Positions 24,286 through 36,599 of a stretch of DNA of 64,000 bases are shown piece after piece (the stretch's first letter is position 1; each line of letters begins with the position of its first letter). The stretch is taken from NCBI GenBank assembly GCA_018296165.2, contig JACKQL020000098.1:109245-173244 (forward strand). The letters are read 5' to 3'. The notes under the pieces were generated by a model, which saw only the letters and a program-made list of their open reading frames with translations, made no database searches and was not told where the DNA came from. The DNA is from Termitomyces sp. T153 (taxonomy: Eukaryota > Basidiomycota > Agaricomycetes > Agaricales > Lyophyllaceae). The position numbers and the translations under genes are program-made.

Positions 24286-25396
24286 TCACCCCCCCTCTAG
24301 CATGCAGCATCTTGACATACTGGATAGAAAAAAGTTACAGATTGCTGAGTTGGCTGCTGAGATGGGATAAATGCCTTGAATTGTGCATTGGAGTGCCTAA
24401 AATAGAAGTCCTGAACCAGAGCTGGTGCACATACATTGGCCTGTAGTTCCCAAGAGATGTCCTTGATGCCATATGCTCTCTACTTCACCTTGAACTGTAA
24501 CTTCCTCCAAAATACCCTGCTATCCAAAATTTTTTCCACCTCATACTCCTCATCATCAATCAGGATTGGTGATGGTGGTGCCTTTGGGCAGTAGCCAGGA
24601 ATGGAGTTGTCTGGAGCCAGAAATAGCTTGACAACATTGAAGACTGGGTGCAGTTGATGCAGACCTGTAGGGAGCTTGAGCCAATATGCTAGTGGCCCTA
24701 CCTTATTATCCACCACAGAATGGCCAAGGCAACAGTGCAACAGCTTCTGCAATGGCCTTGTTGTCTCTATGTCAGAACTGTCCAGGTACACATGGTCTCC
24801 AGGCTTGTGTGCAGAGACTAATGTCTGCCATTGATTGTAGTACTATGCCATGTCATCCTTTGCCTTCACTAATGCTGCCTGTGCCTTCTTTATCCTGTCC
24901 ACAAACTTATTTACTAAGTCATTTTTTGAGGGACATGCTCAAGGTTCAAATCTCATGTGAGGATGCCTGCTAGTGTCCAGGAAGAATGGAGTCATCTTAG
25001 TGGAGAAATGGACATGGTTGTTGTACTGGAACCTAGCCTTGAGCAGAAGCTCATTCCAGTTGTCCTGCCTTTCATTGCAGAACAGCTCATTGCAGAACAG
25101 ACAGAGATACTGCTCCAGTTTCTGATTGACATGTTTTGTCTGTCCATTCAACTGTGAATAATAAACTGTAGTTATATGAAGCTGCACTTTAAGCAGGCAG
25201 TACAGTTCCCAAGTGAATTCTGCCACAAACTGGAGACCTCAGTCTGAAACATATACATATCTATCAGACAGACTATGGAGCTTCCAGACATTCTTCCAGA
25301 CAAGCTAGCTGCTCCCAGAGCAGAGCAGGCAGTGTGAGTAGAGATAAAGTGGGCCTGCTTGCTATGAGGGTCCACTACTACTATGGCTGCATCTGT
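24286..25396 (-). pseudogene. integrase and chromodomain remnant, Ty3/Gypsy family 1 (copy 1)
   Basis: Minus-strand remnant of a pol 3' end. Readable pieces are integrase core (DAAIVVVDPHSKQAHFI, FTWELYCLL, YNNHVHFSTKMTPF, NQKLEQYL) followed by PLAYWLKLPTGLHQLHPVFN and the chromodomain stretch DDEEYEVEKILDSR, FWRKLQFKVK. Frames are broken by stops and indels and there is almost no CpG. Gag, protease and RT are missing: about 40 bp of leader after the upstream LTR joins straight into integrase at about 25396. Confidence 0.85.
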
Positions 25397-25434
25397 AAGA
25401 GCAACCTCTGGAGACTGTGGCTCAATCACACAAC

Positions 25435-25781
25435 TGGCAGAGGGAGATCCAAAGTCTATTCATCATCTACAAGAAGTTCTAGAGTTCTAGCTACTCACTT
25501 AGCAGAGGGAGATCTTAATGCCAGTTGTTTGGAAAATTTACTCTAGAGCTTCAGGAAAAAACACTCAACAACTACCAAATTCAGAATCTGATCCACAAAC
25601 AGAAATCCATTGTAAATGGCCTTGATCTCCAGACTCAAAACATGTGACCACATACAAATAGAGCCAAAAGATAGTCCTGGGTTGAATGTACTTGTAGCTG
25701 GAAGATGGAATGTTGACAATGAATGACAGGCTTGGAATAAAGGAAACAATCAGAGGGTCTGATCGGAGCAGTCCCCTGACA
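25435..25781 (-). repeat. family-1 LTR shared by two truncated elements
   Basis: About 347 bp, starting TGTCAGGGGACT and ending CTCTGCCA on the minus strand. On its 5' side (25782 upward) is the same polypurine tract that precedes the LTR at 24285. On its 3' side (25434-25397) is a leader (TTGTGTGATTGAGCCACAG) also found after the LTR at 31342. So it serves as 3' LTR of the element above it and 5' LTR of the one below. Its middle differs from the LTR at 23973-24285, which suggests two LTR subfamilies. Confidence 0.8.
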
Positions 25782-27440
25782 TCACCCCCCCTCTAGCATG
25801 CAGCATCCCAACACACTCAGTAGAAGGAATCATGGATTGCTTGGTCAGCTGCAGAAATAGAGTAGATGCCCCTAATTGCCTTTGGAGCCTTAGAGTGCTT
25901 GTGGTAGAAGTCCCAGACTAGGGCTGGTGCATATACAGCCAAGGCTTGTGGTTTCCAAGAGATGTCCCCAATGCCATATCCCTTCCATTTCACTTTGAAC
26001 TGCAACTTCTCTTGGAATCTCCTGCTATCCAAAATTTCCTCCACCTCATACTCTTCCTCATCATTTACCAGAATTGGTAGTGGGAGTGCCTTAGGGCAGT
26101 GGCTAGGGATAGGGTCTTCTTGAGCTGGGAATAGCTTGACAACATTGAAGACTGGGTACAGTTGATGCAAGCCTGCTAGATACTTAAGTTGGTATGCTAA
26201 AGGCCCTACTTCTTCTCCATTACAAAGAGGCCAAAATGACAATGTGAAAGCTTCTGTGATGGCCTTGTTGTCTTTATGTCTGAGCTGTCCAAGTACACAT
26301 AGTCCCCAGGCTTGTATATAGGGGCTGGCATTGTAGTACTGTGCCATGTCATCCTTCATCTTCACCAATGCTGCCTTTGCTGTGCCTTCTTCATCCTGTC
26401 CACAAACTTGTTGACTGAATCAATCTCTGAAGGGCATGCCTGAGGTCCAAATCCCATGTGGGAGTGCCTGCCAGTGTCCAGGAATAATGGAGTCATCTGA
26501 GTGGAAGAGTGAATGTGGTGTTGTACTAGAACTCAGCATCTGGCAGAAGCTCATCTCCAGTCATTCTGCCTCTTGTTACAAAACAGACAGAGATACTGCT
26601 CCAGTTCCTAGTTAACACATTCTGTCTGCCCATCTGACTGAGGATGATAGGCTGTGGTAGTATGGAAGCTTCACTCCCAGCAGGCAGTACAGCTCCCAAG
26701 TGAATTCTGCCACAAACTGAGGGCCTTAGTTACTGTGAAGACATACTCATCAGACAGACCATGGAGCTTCCAAACATTCTGCTAATATAGGCTAGCAACT
26801 ACTAGGGCAGAGCACATAGTGTCAGTAGGGATAAAGTGGGCCTGTTTACCATAAAGGTCCACCACTACCATTACAGCATTATACTCATGAGCATCTGGAA
26901 GGTCAACAATGAAGTTCACTGACATAACACTCCAGTGAGCAGCTGGAATAGAAAAAAGGTGGAGCTGACTCATGTGTGACTGGTGGCAAGGTTTGGTGCA
27001 GAGGCAGAAATCACAGGTGCTGGTGTAGGTGCCTACATATTGGGATATCTGAGACCACTAGCAGTTTCAGGACACCAGCTCCAGCATCTTCCATTTACTA
27101 GGATGTTTGGCTACACAAGAATCATAGTGTTGCTCTACAATGCACCAGCAGAGTTCTGGAATATTAAGCACATAGATGCATCCTTAGAAGGTTAGAAGCA
27201 TATCCTGAAGACCCCACTCATCTGCATGCACTGACTTGACTCTGTTGGCTCATTGGGCTTGTAGAGCAGCTTGAGCAACCACATTCTCCTGTGCACCCTT
27301 TCAATTTCCTTGTGGCATGTCCTTGAGAATGTTTGCCTTATCTTCTTGGACCACAATCACTTCTGGAGCAACAGCAAAGAGCTCAGGCTTAGGAAGATGA
27401 TGTTGTCATTATCCCCTGCTCCAGTGCCATAGTCAGCATG
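25782..27440 (-). pseudogene. integrase and chromodomain remnant, Ty3/Gypsy family 1 (copy 2)
   Basis: Longer relative of the remnant at 24286-25396. The readable end at 26368-25817 includes PLAYQLKYLAGLHQLYPVFN and a chromodomain EEEYEVEEILDSRRF, KLQFKVKWKGYG. The integrase core upstream (26973-26782) includes VNFIVDLPDAHEYNAVMVVV and KQAHFIPTDTMCSAL. The part near 27200-27440 resembles the stretch just before integrase in gypsy elements, with many stops. At 27476 it is cut by a plus-strand family-3 LTR. Confidence 0.82.
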
Positions 27441-27475
27441 CCTAGACAATATGTCTGGTTCATCCATGCTCTATC

Positions 27476-29132
27476 TGTCATGACCCACTTCCAGACCTCC
27501 AGACCTCTTCCCAAGCAACTCCACTCCCCTGCAGTCCCCACCAACACCCCCTTGACTCACCCCAACCTCTGTTCACCCATGGTGTCCACTCCAGCTAACT
27601 CTGACACTTCCCTGGCAAACTTTGATGACCCCTGGTAAGCCCCATCACCTCTCCTGTTTCCCTCTGAGCCCCCATGTCAGGACCTATACTATTTCCTCCT
27701 TCCTTTCACCATTATCCAACCTCAGATTCTACACAATCCCTCTCTGAATCTCAGCCACACCCCCAGATCTCAGCCACAGTCTTGTTTCAGCCACATCCAG
27801 GTTTAAGCCACATCCTAGGATTGCTTTTTCTGTTCCAGATTACTTCCACCTGTCCCAGATCACTTCCACAGGTTCCAGATCACTTCCACCTGTCCCAAAT
27901 CACTTCTAGGATTGCTTCCCTTGTTCCAGATCACTTCTTCATGACTTAAATTACTTCCTGTTATGACTTAGATCACTTCCACCTGACTCAGATTACTTCC
28001 ACCTGACTTAGATTACTTCCACTTGACTTAGATCACTTCCACTTGTGTTAGATCAATCCCACCTGACTTAGATCACTTCCAGCTTCCTCTTTTGATAGTG
28101 TTCTACAGCTATATAAAGTCCCCTAATCTGTAGCTACACTCCAGTCTTGAGATTACCTATTGTGTCTGCTTTTTACTTGTGTTCATCCCCCTGTCTCTTT
28201 CTCTTTAATCTATCAGTTTCCAGGCTTATCTTTTCCAGTTCTCTTATTTCTCAACTCAACCACATACTTGTTGGCTATCAAGTCTGCCTAGGTGGTTCTT
28301 TTGCTCTGTAGGAGCCCAGGGTCAAGGGATTCTGACACCCCATATATCTCCAACACTTCCTAGAAACTCCAGCACACACTGTGGACCCACACTAATGTGT
28401 CACCATGGCCTGCCTGATCAGAACTAACACCTGCCAGGCCTGTGCAGCCCTGCAGACCCCACTATCAGACCTGCAGTCCTTGAAGGAATCCCCATAGTTA
28501 GTATATAAACTATAAAGCAATATCTGCTACAGTAGTCTTGATATTGCCATTACTTCTCTGTTTATGTTCTGTGTCTGTTACATCTCCTGGTTTTGTCTCC
28601 ATTTCTATCTTTTGTCTTGTTCAATCTATTTTGTTTTTGTCTCTGTCTTGTCTTGACTCTATTTCATCTTGCCTGCTTCAGTTTCCTTTATTGTTGCCTG
28701 AATTCCTTTCAACTCTAACTCCATTACAAACTTCATGCATATTTCTGTTCATACATTTATGACCCTATACATTCATAATTAAGCCCAGACCTTGCCCTAT
28801 GCTTGGCTCTGGAACCCATCAACACTAGTTGATCCCCCATCAATCACCAGCCTCACTCCCATCACTTGCATGGCCTCTGCTTACCCCTCACACTCAATAC
28901 TTGCTTCTGGACTTGTGCCTGATGCACTCCCAAGCCCAACCTTCATTGTGCCTTGTCTTAGACTTTTCCAGACCACCCTGGATTTGTTTGGACTGCTCTC
29001 CTTAGCTTATACTCACCAGTATCTGAAGTCTGGACCTCCCTGGAATGCTAGGTTATGAGTGCAGAACATTGTGTCTGCTTAGTAAGGACTTGCCCAGTTA
29101 AGCTGAGCCCCCATGGTCAGTGGAACCTGACA
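27476..29132 (+). repeat. family-3 LTR inserted in the family-1 element, CpG-poor copy
   Basis: Begins TGTCATGACC and ends CCTGACA; the terminal TGTCA/TGACA pair is inverted as in retroviral LTRs. It aligns with the LTRs at 55666-56710 and 56711-57618 through CTCCAGACC, CTCTGTTCACCCATGG, GCTAACTCTGACAC, TATATAAACTATAAAGC near 28502 and GAGCCCCCAT near 29107. It is followed by about 30 bp of family-3 leader (to about 29163) and then by family-1 gag on the other strand, so the rest of the inserted element has been lost. It is longer than the others because of a minisatellite at 27836-28081. Confidence 0.75.
27836..28081 (+). repeat. 20-bp minisatellite inside the LTR
   Basis: About a dozen imperfect head-to-tail copies of a unit like GATCACTTCCACCTGACTTA. 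The units vary mainly by C/T changes and small indels. There are no spacers between units, so this is a tandem array and not a CRISPR. Confidence 0.8.
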
Positions 29133-29163
29133 TAATATCAAGACTTCCCCTTACCCCATTCTT

Positions 29164-31189
29164 CTCTATGAGGGAATGCCAGAGGGCAGGGGATTTAGGA
29201 GGTTAAGGTCAGCATAGAAGAGATGCCCTGCACAACAGACATGCACAGCTGCATGCTCATGGACCTTTGCTCTATGTTCCTTGCAGGCCTCTTTTGCACA
29301 GGTTGCATAAGATTGGGGACAGAGACTCATTTTCACTTTGCCCTTAGTCCAGTCAATCTCAGGGTTGTGTTCACATAAACAGGTGAACTATAGGATTATG
29401 TCTTGCTTTCCCAGACTAGTGATGGAAAAAGTGGCATGCTCTGAGTGGTTCTAATAACAAAGCACTCAGTCTACCATAGAGCAAATAGAGCCAGCTTTGT
29501 GGAGTGTGCTGTCAACATTGTACATGGAGATCAGACAAGAGAAAGGATGGATAGTGAGACACTGTTGCTGCACATAGTCTGCATCAAGGAAAAGCCTGTT
29601 GCCCCACTATCAAGCAAGGCAGCAATACTTTGAGTCTGCTGAGTACCTGTTGTTTCAATTCCTACCAGTAGCTTCAAGGAGCTAATAGAAGGAGTGGAAG
29701 CAACAATGTAGCAATGGAGAAGATGCTGTTCCTATGCAGGAATCTGAGGGCATGGTCTGGCAGGTGTATTCCCAGCTGAAGCTCTAGCTGGGAGGAGGGG
29801 TTGTATGTCAGAGAAGGAACTTATTGTTTCAGTTTCAGCATCAAAGATAGCAACAGATATATTTGATTCTACAGATAAGGGAGTGAAACAATTTGTACTA
29901 GGCAATAGGGGCATACAGGTCATCCATTGTCTCATTCAAAATCCTTCCTTATCTGACTTGTTATAAAGGACAGTTGCACTCCCTGCCCCTTTAACAGCTG
30001 GCCACTCCAGGTGCATCAGACAAAGGGTCCCTGGATCATCCTTAACAGCCTGGAGCTGGACTAGCAGCTCCTCATGCTCCAAAGAAGAAAAGTAGCATAC
30101 TTCCAACCCCTTCAGACAATAGTGGGCAAAGTGGCCAGCCTTTTCACATTGTCAGCATAGCAGAGGGGTAGCAGCACACTGCCGCACATACAAAGATGTC
30201 CATGTTCATCAGTACTTTCAGAGGTAATACATGAGGAGCAACTGCTACAAAACTTGGCATGGAGGTGGGGTGCATGGAAGGGGGGACTTGGGGGGGTAAA
30301 CCCACCACAAGTAAAGAAAGCATGTGAGGTAGTGGTGGAGTGCTGAGTGCAACAAAGCTCTCACTTCAGCTCTATGAGTTGCCACTGTTCATATGCTACT
30401 TTGTACTAAGTGTCAACATGTTCATTATCAGAGCACTCCTCTGCCATGCTATCAGTACAGTCCATGAGAGAGGGATAGAGTCCTTCATAGAAGGTGAGGC
30501 AGAGCTGCAGACTATCAGAATTTCTGGCCTGTTTGACCAGTGCACAGAATGAGTCAATGTACTTGTCTAGGAACTGTTTCTCTTGACTGTACTGATCCCT
30601 GTGTTGAAGGAAAAGAGTAGCAGTCTTGGCAGAGTCAAGGGGAAGGAACTCAGTTCAGAAGTCCTTCTCAAATTCCATCCAATATATGAAGCTTTCTACT
30701 CTTCCAGGGGGTTGGAATATGTGCAATGCATAGGTTGAAGCTCAGCAAATTTTCATATAAGAAAGACCCCTTCAGGACATTGGGGGAAAATGCTTCACTG
30801 CTCAACTGCAAATAGGTAATGCAGGATTGCAGGAAATGTTCCTCAACCTTGACCTTAGAGTCCCCATTAAATATGTTTGGGAGTGCAGGGCAAGGAAATT
30901 TGGAGCAGGGAGTGGAAAGGCCAAAGCTAGATGCAGAAAAGGAACTTTCTGCACCTGCTGGGGGTGTAAGGAAAGTGGTAGGAGCAATGGGGAGGCATTC
31001 CAGGAGGGCCTGGAGAGAGAGGGACACTGCTTCAGTGGTTTGATGTAGTCTAGTGAGTTTAGCAATGTAGGAGGTAAGGGAAGCTTTGGTAACTTGGACC
31101 TGTATCTCTAGAGACAACAAACAACTCCAGGCATTGTCCTGGGTATTTGAAGCATCAGGAGGAGGTGCTGGAGGGCTTGGTTGGGTCAT
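29164..31189 (-). pseudogene. gag remnant, Ty3/Gypsy family 1
   Basis: Minus-strand gag starting at 31189. The N-terminal open part (31189-30668) has a coiled-coil-like start, a Pro/Ser linker and the capsid opening FPCPALPNIFNGDSK followed by FLQSCITYLQL, which I recognise as the retrotransposon gag domain. Further down near 30160-30100 is a CCHC-like knuckle (CEKAGHFAHYC), then protease-like coding with stops. It belongs with the integrase at 25782-27440; the join is interrupted by the family-3 LTR. RT and RNase H are not recognisable. Confidence 0.75.
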
Positions 31190-31407
31190 AAGAAGAGCAC
31201 AGGAAGTAGCAAGACACTAATGGAGGAGAGACCTTTTTGAAAAACCAAATAACAGGCAGTCAAAAGGGGGCTCCAGACCAAATCTCAAGACTTGTTCTGC
31301 TGTAAGGGCAACCTCTGGAGGCTGTGGCTAAGTCAAACAACTGGCAGAAGGAGATCCAAAGTCTATTTAGTACTGTACAGTGTCTACAGACATAACTACT
31401 CATCTGG
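31190..31407 (-). repeat. family-1 leader and truncated 5' LTR
   Basis: 31342-31407 is the 3' end of a family-1 LTR (TGGCAGAAGGAGATCC on plus), cut at 31407 by the family-2 LTR. 31190-31341 is the untranslated leader before gag. Its first 40 bp match the leader at 25397-25434 apart from about four transitions. Confidence 0.7.
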
Positions 31408-31630
31408 TGATGCAAAATGTAATTATTTGGTTTTATTTGTCTTGGAGACCTAACCAAACAACTGCAAATCAACAAGTTCAAGGGCTCAAGATTCACGCAA
31501 AAATCACACAACTTTTGTAATAGAATGCAGATTGATTTAGATTGATTTTATATAAGTTCAGACTAATGGTTCAAACAAATAAAAGGTTCAATTATCAAAT
31601 AAAACCTAAAAAATGAAGCTTTATTTGCAT
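31408..31630 (-). repeat. family-2 LTR end (3' copy)
   Basis: 223 bp almost identical to 52777-53000, ending TTTTGCATCA on the minus strand. It holds a TATATAA box (minus, around 31545). Similarity stops at 31630, so either the LTR is short or one copy has lost its U3. Left flank is CTCATCTGG. Confidence 0.75.
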
Positions 31631-31879
31631 GATTGGTCTGTTGGAGACAACTTTGCTCCCCAAATTGTTTTTCTCTTTTGCTGACACTATCATTACTATT
31701 GAAAGCTGCTATTGTGATGCTTGCTAGAAGGAGCTTCAAGAAGTAAGCTCCTTCTTTTTTCTTTTCTCATTCTGCCCTTACTTCTGTTGGTCCTTTGACA
31801 GCTTCATCACCATGCCAAAGACACCAATGTCACAATGATAGGTCTGTTGGCCTCTCATACTTACAAGTGCCAGACTAAC

Positions 31880-32400
31880 ATAAATCTTAGCTTCCAAACT
31901 TAATTTATTGGCTCATCATCTGGACAACTTTACCATCTTGTTCACTCTCATCCAAGCTGATCCTGAGGGCAAGCTTCATGCTAAGAAGCTCAAAGTGCTC
32001 CCTTCTGCTGGTGACTCTTCATACTTCCTTCTCCTTACTAATTCTTGCTCACTCATTTTTCCTTAGCTAGTCACAAGGTGGGCAATGAAGCTGCACTGGC
32101 TTTGCTAACCCAAGTCAATGCTGCCCTTGATGCCATGGCTCTTGCCAAGGACAACTCATCCAATTTGTGCACCAACTTACAGAAGCATTGTGATGCTGTC
32201 AATCTGACTGCCCAACAACAGCTCTATGCCCTTGACCTCTTGCTGCAAACATTCAAGCTTATTTTGGCCTGCCTTCAACATCTCAACAAAGTCCTGGGCT
32301 CTTCTAAAGTCAACCAGACTGGCAATCTCTTCACTGAGCTTCAGGTCTCCTCTGAAGTACATCTAATTATGCTTTTCTCCATTTTTATTATTCTCTGACT
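31880..32400 (+). pseudogene. antisense accessory gene remnant between pol and 3' LTR of element 2
   Basis: Plus-strand coding opposite to the family-2 pol genes. One block at about 31899-32043 reads NLLAHHLDNFTILFTLIQAD and on to SYFLLLTN. A second at about 32078-32350 reads HKVGNEAALALLTQVNAALD through LLLQTFKLILACLQHL, a Leu-rich, probably coiled-coil segment. The blocks are in different frames, with roughly 35 bp containing TTTTTCCTTAG between them, as if an intron lay there. I recognise no domain. The position mirrors the antisense gene of element 3. Confidence 0.45.
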
Positions 32401-32879
32401 AGAACCCAAGGCTGGAGACTCTGATTCTGATATTGAGCTCTTAGATCCCCATCAGGAAATTGCCTATAGTTCCACTGCACCTATTTAAAAGACCTCCCTA
32501 CTGTAGGCACTTTTGTTGCCTTTGTATGTGGTAGATATATATAGAATCCCCTTTCCTTTACCATTGCATACCCCAATATAATGTCCTCTGTCCAAATTTT
32601 TGTGTGAACTCTAAGTTTATTTTATTTTTAAACCATTTTAGGTTCTCTTTCAAGATTTGTTCATTTCCCTAACCTTCCAGCTTGGCTTTTTAACTCTTTT
32701 TGCTAGCTGGGGTTCCTCCTGTTCCTCCTGTTCAGGTTCTTCTTCTGATATCATCCCCAACTCTGAATTTAAAGGTTCATGAAGCCTTACTGGACCAAAG
32801 GTTATATCTTGGTCCTCTAGTTCAATTGTCTTTTGTTGCTCCTTCCTTAATTCTTTCAGTTTAGCAGGTGTATATCAAT

Positions 32880-34380
32880 CCATTCTGCAATCCCTCCTAG
32901 TAGGCTGAGTCATTTTCTAGTGCAATAGTGTACAACCTTAAAGGCTGCAACTCTTTCTTGCCAAACAGCACCATCCATTTCTGCCATCACATAGTTCCCT
33001 CCCTGAGTCCTTGTAAGAACTACCATAGGTTCATGGAGCCATGGGAGCATCTTTGCACTAAGTGAACTCTTAGTTATTATAGTCTTTACCAGGACTAAGT
33101 CCAAGAGTTTAAATTTGAAGTTTTTTATAGAGTACTTATGTTCCTCTGCAAACTTCAATGCCCACTTGAGCTTGTCTTTTCCCATTCACTCTTGCATTTC
33201 CTCTACATGCTGAGACTGTTTTGCCAGAGCCCAAGCCTGATATCCAATCAATTCCTCTGTAGATAGAGAGCCTTTTGGTAGTTCTACTAACCAGGTGGCC
33301 TCTGCCAAATCTAATGGTATGATGGGATGGGCTCCTGTAACCATGAAGTATAGTGAACACCCAAATTGTTTGCATATAATTATATGGTCACTCCACATTA
33401 CATGAAGAAGAACCAAAACCATTTGGTGCAATCTTCATGAGCTTTGAACAGAGCTTGCTAGACATCCCAATGTGGCCTTTCAATTCTACCATTAGCTGGA
33501 GAGTTGTAAGGTGAAATGGTTATGCTCCTGATCCCATACTTCCTTTTTAACTAAGCTGTAACCTGTTTGAATTGTCCTGCATTATCTGTGATAATTTTGG
33601 CAATACATCCCCAACAACAGATTACATCTTCAAATAAACATTGTCCAATGGTTTTATGATTCTCCTTTCTCAAAGGTCTGCCTTCCATCCATGAAGACAA
33701 AGCACAGCACCCATAAACTATGTATTTACATCCATTTGAGGCTGGTGTCATGTGCATTGTATCAATATGAATAGTTTGAAATATGAAAGGTGTGTAGGTG
33801 ACTGTAGGTTCTCTGTTTACCACTGTCTTTTGACAAATCTGACAATTATGACAGGTCCCCACACACCATTGTACATCACTATCCAACCCAGGCCACCAAA
33901 ACCTTTCCTGAATCAACATCTTAGTTGCATAAGCACCTAAATGTCCAAAAGCATCATGTGCAGATTTGAGCATAAACATACAATGTTTAATATTGACAAC
34001 TAGTCTATGCTTTGCCCCATTCCTATGCTTATACAACTGTTCTTTCTGGTCAAAAAAGAATTACCTAGCAAACTTCTTGAACTTTTCTGGCTCACATTCT
34101 GGTAGGTTGGTAGGTCAGTCCCAGGACTTTGTAGCCAAGTTTTAACCAATGGTAACAAATTATCCCAGTCTTCTCCCTCACTTTCCTTTCAATGTGCCAT
34201 ATAAGTTTGTGTGTTTTCTTTATTCTCTCCTTCAATATATGCAGGCAACAAAGGCATGGTGAGAGACAAGACTGCTACTGGATCCAGTTTATTAGCTTGT
34301 AGCCTTTCTATTACAGTCTCACTAAGGGTTTGTTCCTGCAAATATGCCTGGTGTAATTCCTGAGTAAAATCTGACATTTC
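32880..34380 (-). pseudogene. integrase region, Ty3/Gypsy family 2
   Basis: Minus-strand integrase. Zinc-binding part: AHDAFGHLGAYATKMLIQER, FWWPGLDSDVQWCVGTCHNC, CQICQK. Core: THIDTMHMTP-like IHIDTMHMTPASNGCKYIV, LFEDVICCWGCIAKIITDNA. Then a C-terminal part at 33430-32910 (AHPIIPLDLAEATWLVELP, KDKLKWALKFAEEHKYSIKN, GGNYVMAEMDGAVW). Several stops and frame changes. The purine tract GTAAAGGAAAGGGGA near 32560 (minus) could be the polypurine primer. Confidence 0.85.
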
Positions 34381-34385
34381 TTGAG

Positions 34386-36506
34386 CTACTCCACATAAAT
34401 ATTCTCCTCTAGTGTCAATCTCATTCTCAAACTCCTGGAGCTCAAAGGCTCATTCTCTTGCCATCCTGGAATGCCATTAGCTTTATCAGAGTACTCAAAA
34501 TTCATGGACTTTGGTTCATCCATTAATTCTGGATTGACTAATTGATACTCCTCATCTCCTGGCCATTTTGTCCTTCTAGATAGACCATCTACACTGAAAG
34601 TCTTTCTAGGAACATGCCTCAAGGTAAAATGATAAAGCAACACATCCTCTATCCACCTCATGATAGTAGCATTAGATCCTACTCCTGGGTTACTTAACAT
34701 TCCTTTCAAGTACTTGGCATCAGTTTCCACCACCAACTTTCTACAGCCAACCAGCCAATAATAGTTAGCTTGCAATGCCCTCATTAAACCATACAACTCT
34801 TGTTTTGGTTGTGAGAACCTTGCCTCTTGCTCATTCAAAGTGATTGAGCCTAACTTGGCACAAGCCCATTGCTTTGGATTGGTAGAATGTTCTTGGAAAA
34901 TCTCAAATCTTACAGCCATCCAGCCATCCAAGACATGTCCACAGACAACACCACAGCCCCCTCTGACTCATAATCTATGGGTTTCAAAGGAACATTCTCA
35001 GCCAGTAACTTCTTCATCCTTGCCATAGCAGCACACTGTGCTCCTCTCCCTATACAAAAGGCACATTGTTCTGAGTTCAACAATTGAAGAGGGCTGTTAT
35101 CTTAGCATAGTCTTTGATGAACATCCTAAAAGTACTATAAGTACCCAAGAATGATCTCACTTCTGACTTGTCCCTACAATCTCCCCAACCTCTTGGTCTC
35201 TGGTTTCTGTCCTTTATAAGAACACCTATGATTAACTACCACTATCTCATCTGCACAAACTACTGACTTCTTTCCTGAAAAGGTACCTCCTGCATATTTG
35301 ATGTGTTGGAGTACACAATTGACATTCTGCATGTGTTCTCATACAAATCTTCTAATACCATGATTTTCAGGTATCACCTCATATCCACCATCTGGCAACT
35401 CATATTGAGTTGGAGGTCCCCTAATTGGCACATCATCAATATATGGCCAAGAAACATGGGGAATCTTATCCTTCAAAATGAAAGTAATATCATCATGAAA
35501 GATAGGCACAGAATTAGTCCATCCCATAGGGAGTGTGACTAATCTTAAAGCTCTGAAAGGAGTTTGGAATGTAGTATAATCTCTAGATTTTACATCCAGA
35601 ACCCTCTCATCATACCCAACATAAAGATCAAGTATCCCACTACAAGCACAACTAGCAAAATGACCAGCCAATTCCTCAGTTGTTGGTGGCAAACCTGAGT
35701 GGGCAATTGTCACCTTGTTCAAAGGTTCTAGACTGTGTATTATGCAAAAGACTTTCTCCATCCTTCTTTAGCACAGTGAACCATTGAGAACAACATGAAG
35801 AATTTGATGGCTTATAGACTCCAGCTTCAATTTTCTGTTTTATTATTTTACAGATTTTATCACAGAGTCCTGGAGCAATTGGAATATTCTTCAATACCCA
35901 TGGTGTGTCTGGAATCACAGGCATGACCACTGGTGGAAAATACTCTTCCTTGAGTCTTCCCCTTTGTGAATCATCCCAGGCAAAAGCTTCATTCTGCAAC
36001 ATCATCAAATGATGTACTAACTTCTTCTCTTCTGGCCACAGAAAATCATCATCATGAGCTTGATCAATGATTTCCTTACACTCTGCAGTGTACCTACCAG
36101 TTGGTGTAAACTCTAGTGGGTTGGTGCTCAACTGTGGCATATCTGCTAGAGGATCCCCAATAATATGTCTCTCTATCCTAAACTCCTCAGGAGAGGTTTC
36201 CAAGACTGGCTTCACCTTTCTGGCTACTGGTTTGTATTTACCAAATACTTGGGCTGTCTCCCCCACACCTGCTTCTGATCTCAAGTTCTCCTGCTTCTGC
36301 AGAAAACCTTCCAACTCCCTAGGAATCTCTGACAGCTGTCTATTGAAATAGGCAGACAGTGTTTTCTCATCCTTCCCCTCACATCCTTTGCTAGTAGCAA
36401 AGGCCTGCAAGTATGCATCCCTTAACCCATCCTTATTAAATCCATTGTTTTGGACAGTGTAACTAGTAAGCACTACTTTCCCATTCTCTGTCTCTCCAAA
36501 ACTCAC
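34386..36506 (-). pseudogene. reverse transcriptase and RNase H, Ty3/Gypsy family 2
   Basis: The RT N-terminal part (36506-35740) includes YFPPVVMPVIPDTPWV, PPGL-like APGLCDKICKIIKQKIEAGV and CCSQWFTVLKKDG. After a frame change come HSLEPLNKVTIAHSGLPPTT, DYTTFQTPFRALRLVTLPMG, WTNSVPIFHDDITFIL and the catalytic box YIDDVPIRGPP (around 35432-35444, both Asp kept). RNase H at 34931-34386 has KLGSITLNEQEARFSQPKQE and VVETDAKYLKGML. Between 35300 and 34940 the frame is broken repeatedly. Confidence 0.88.
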
Positions 36507-36599
36507 TGCTATCTCTCCCTGATCATTGACCAGATCCTCAAGACTTAAAATTTTGTCTCCTCTTCTCCACTAGGTTCTGTTTTTGACACTTTTCCCCTC

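Noticed and set aside
27836..28081. Short repeats as a CRISPR array
   Set aside because: Units are imperfect and directly adjacent, with no spacers, and the genome is eukaryotic.
35676..36506. 276-residue open frame as a domesticated gene
   Set aside because: It is the N-terminal part of reverse transcriptase of element 2, and the frame breaks directly before the rest of RT.
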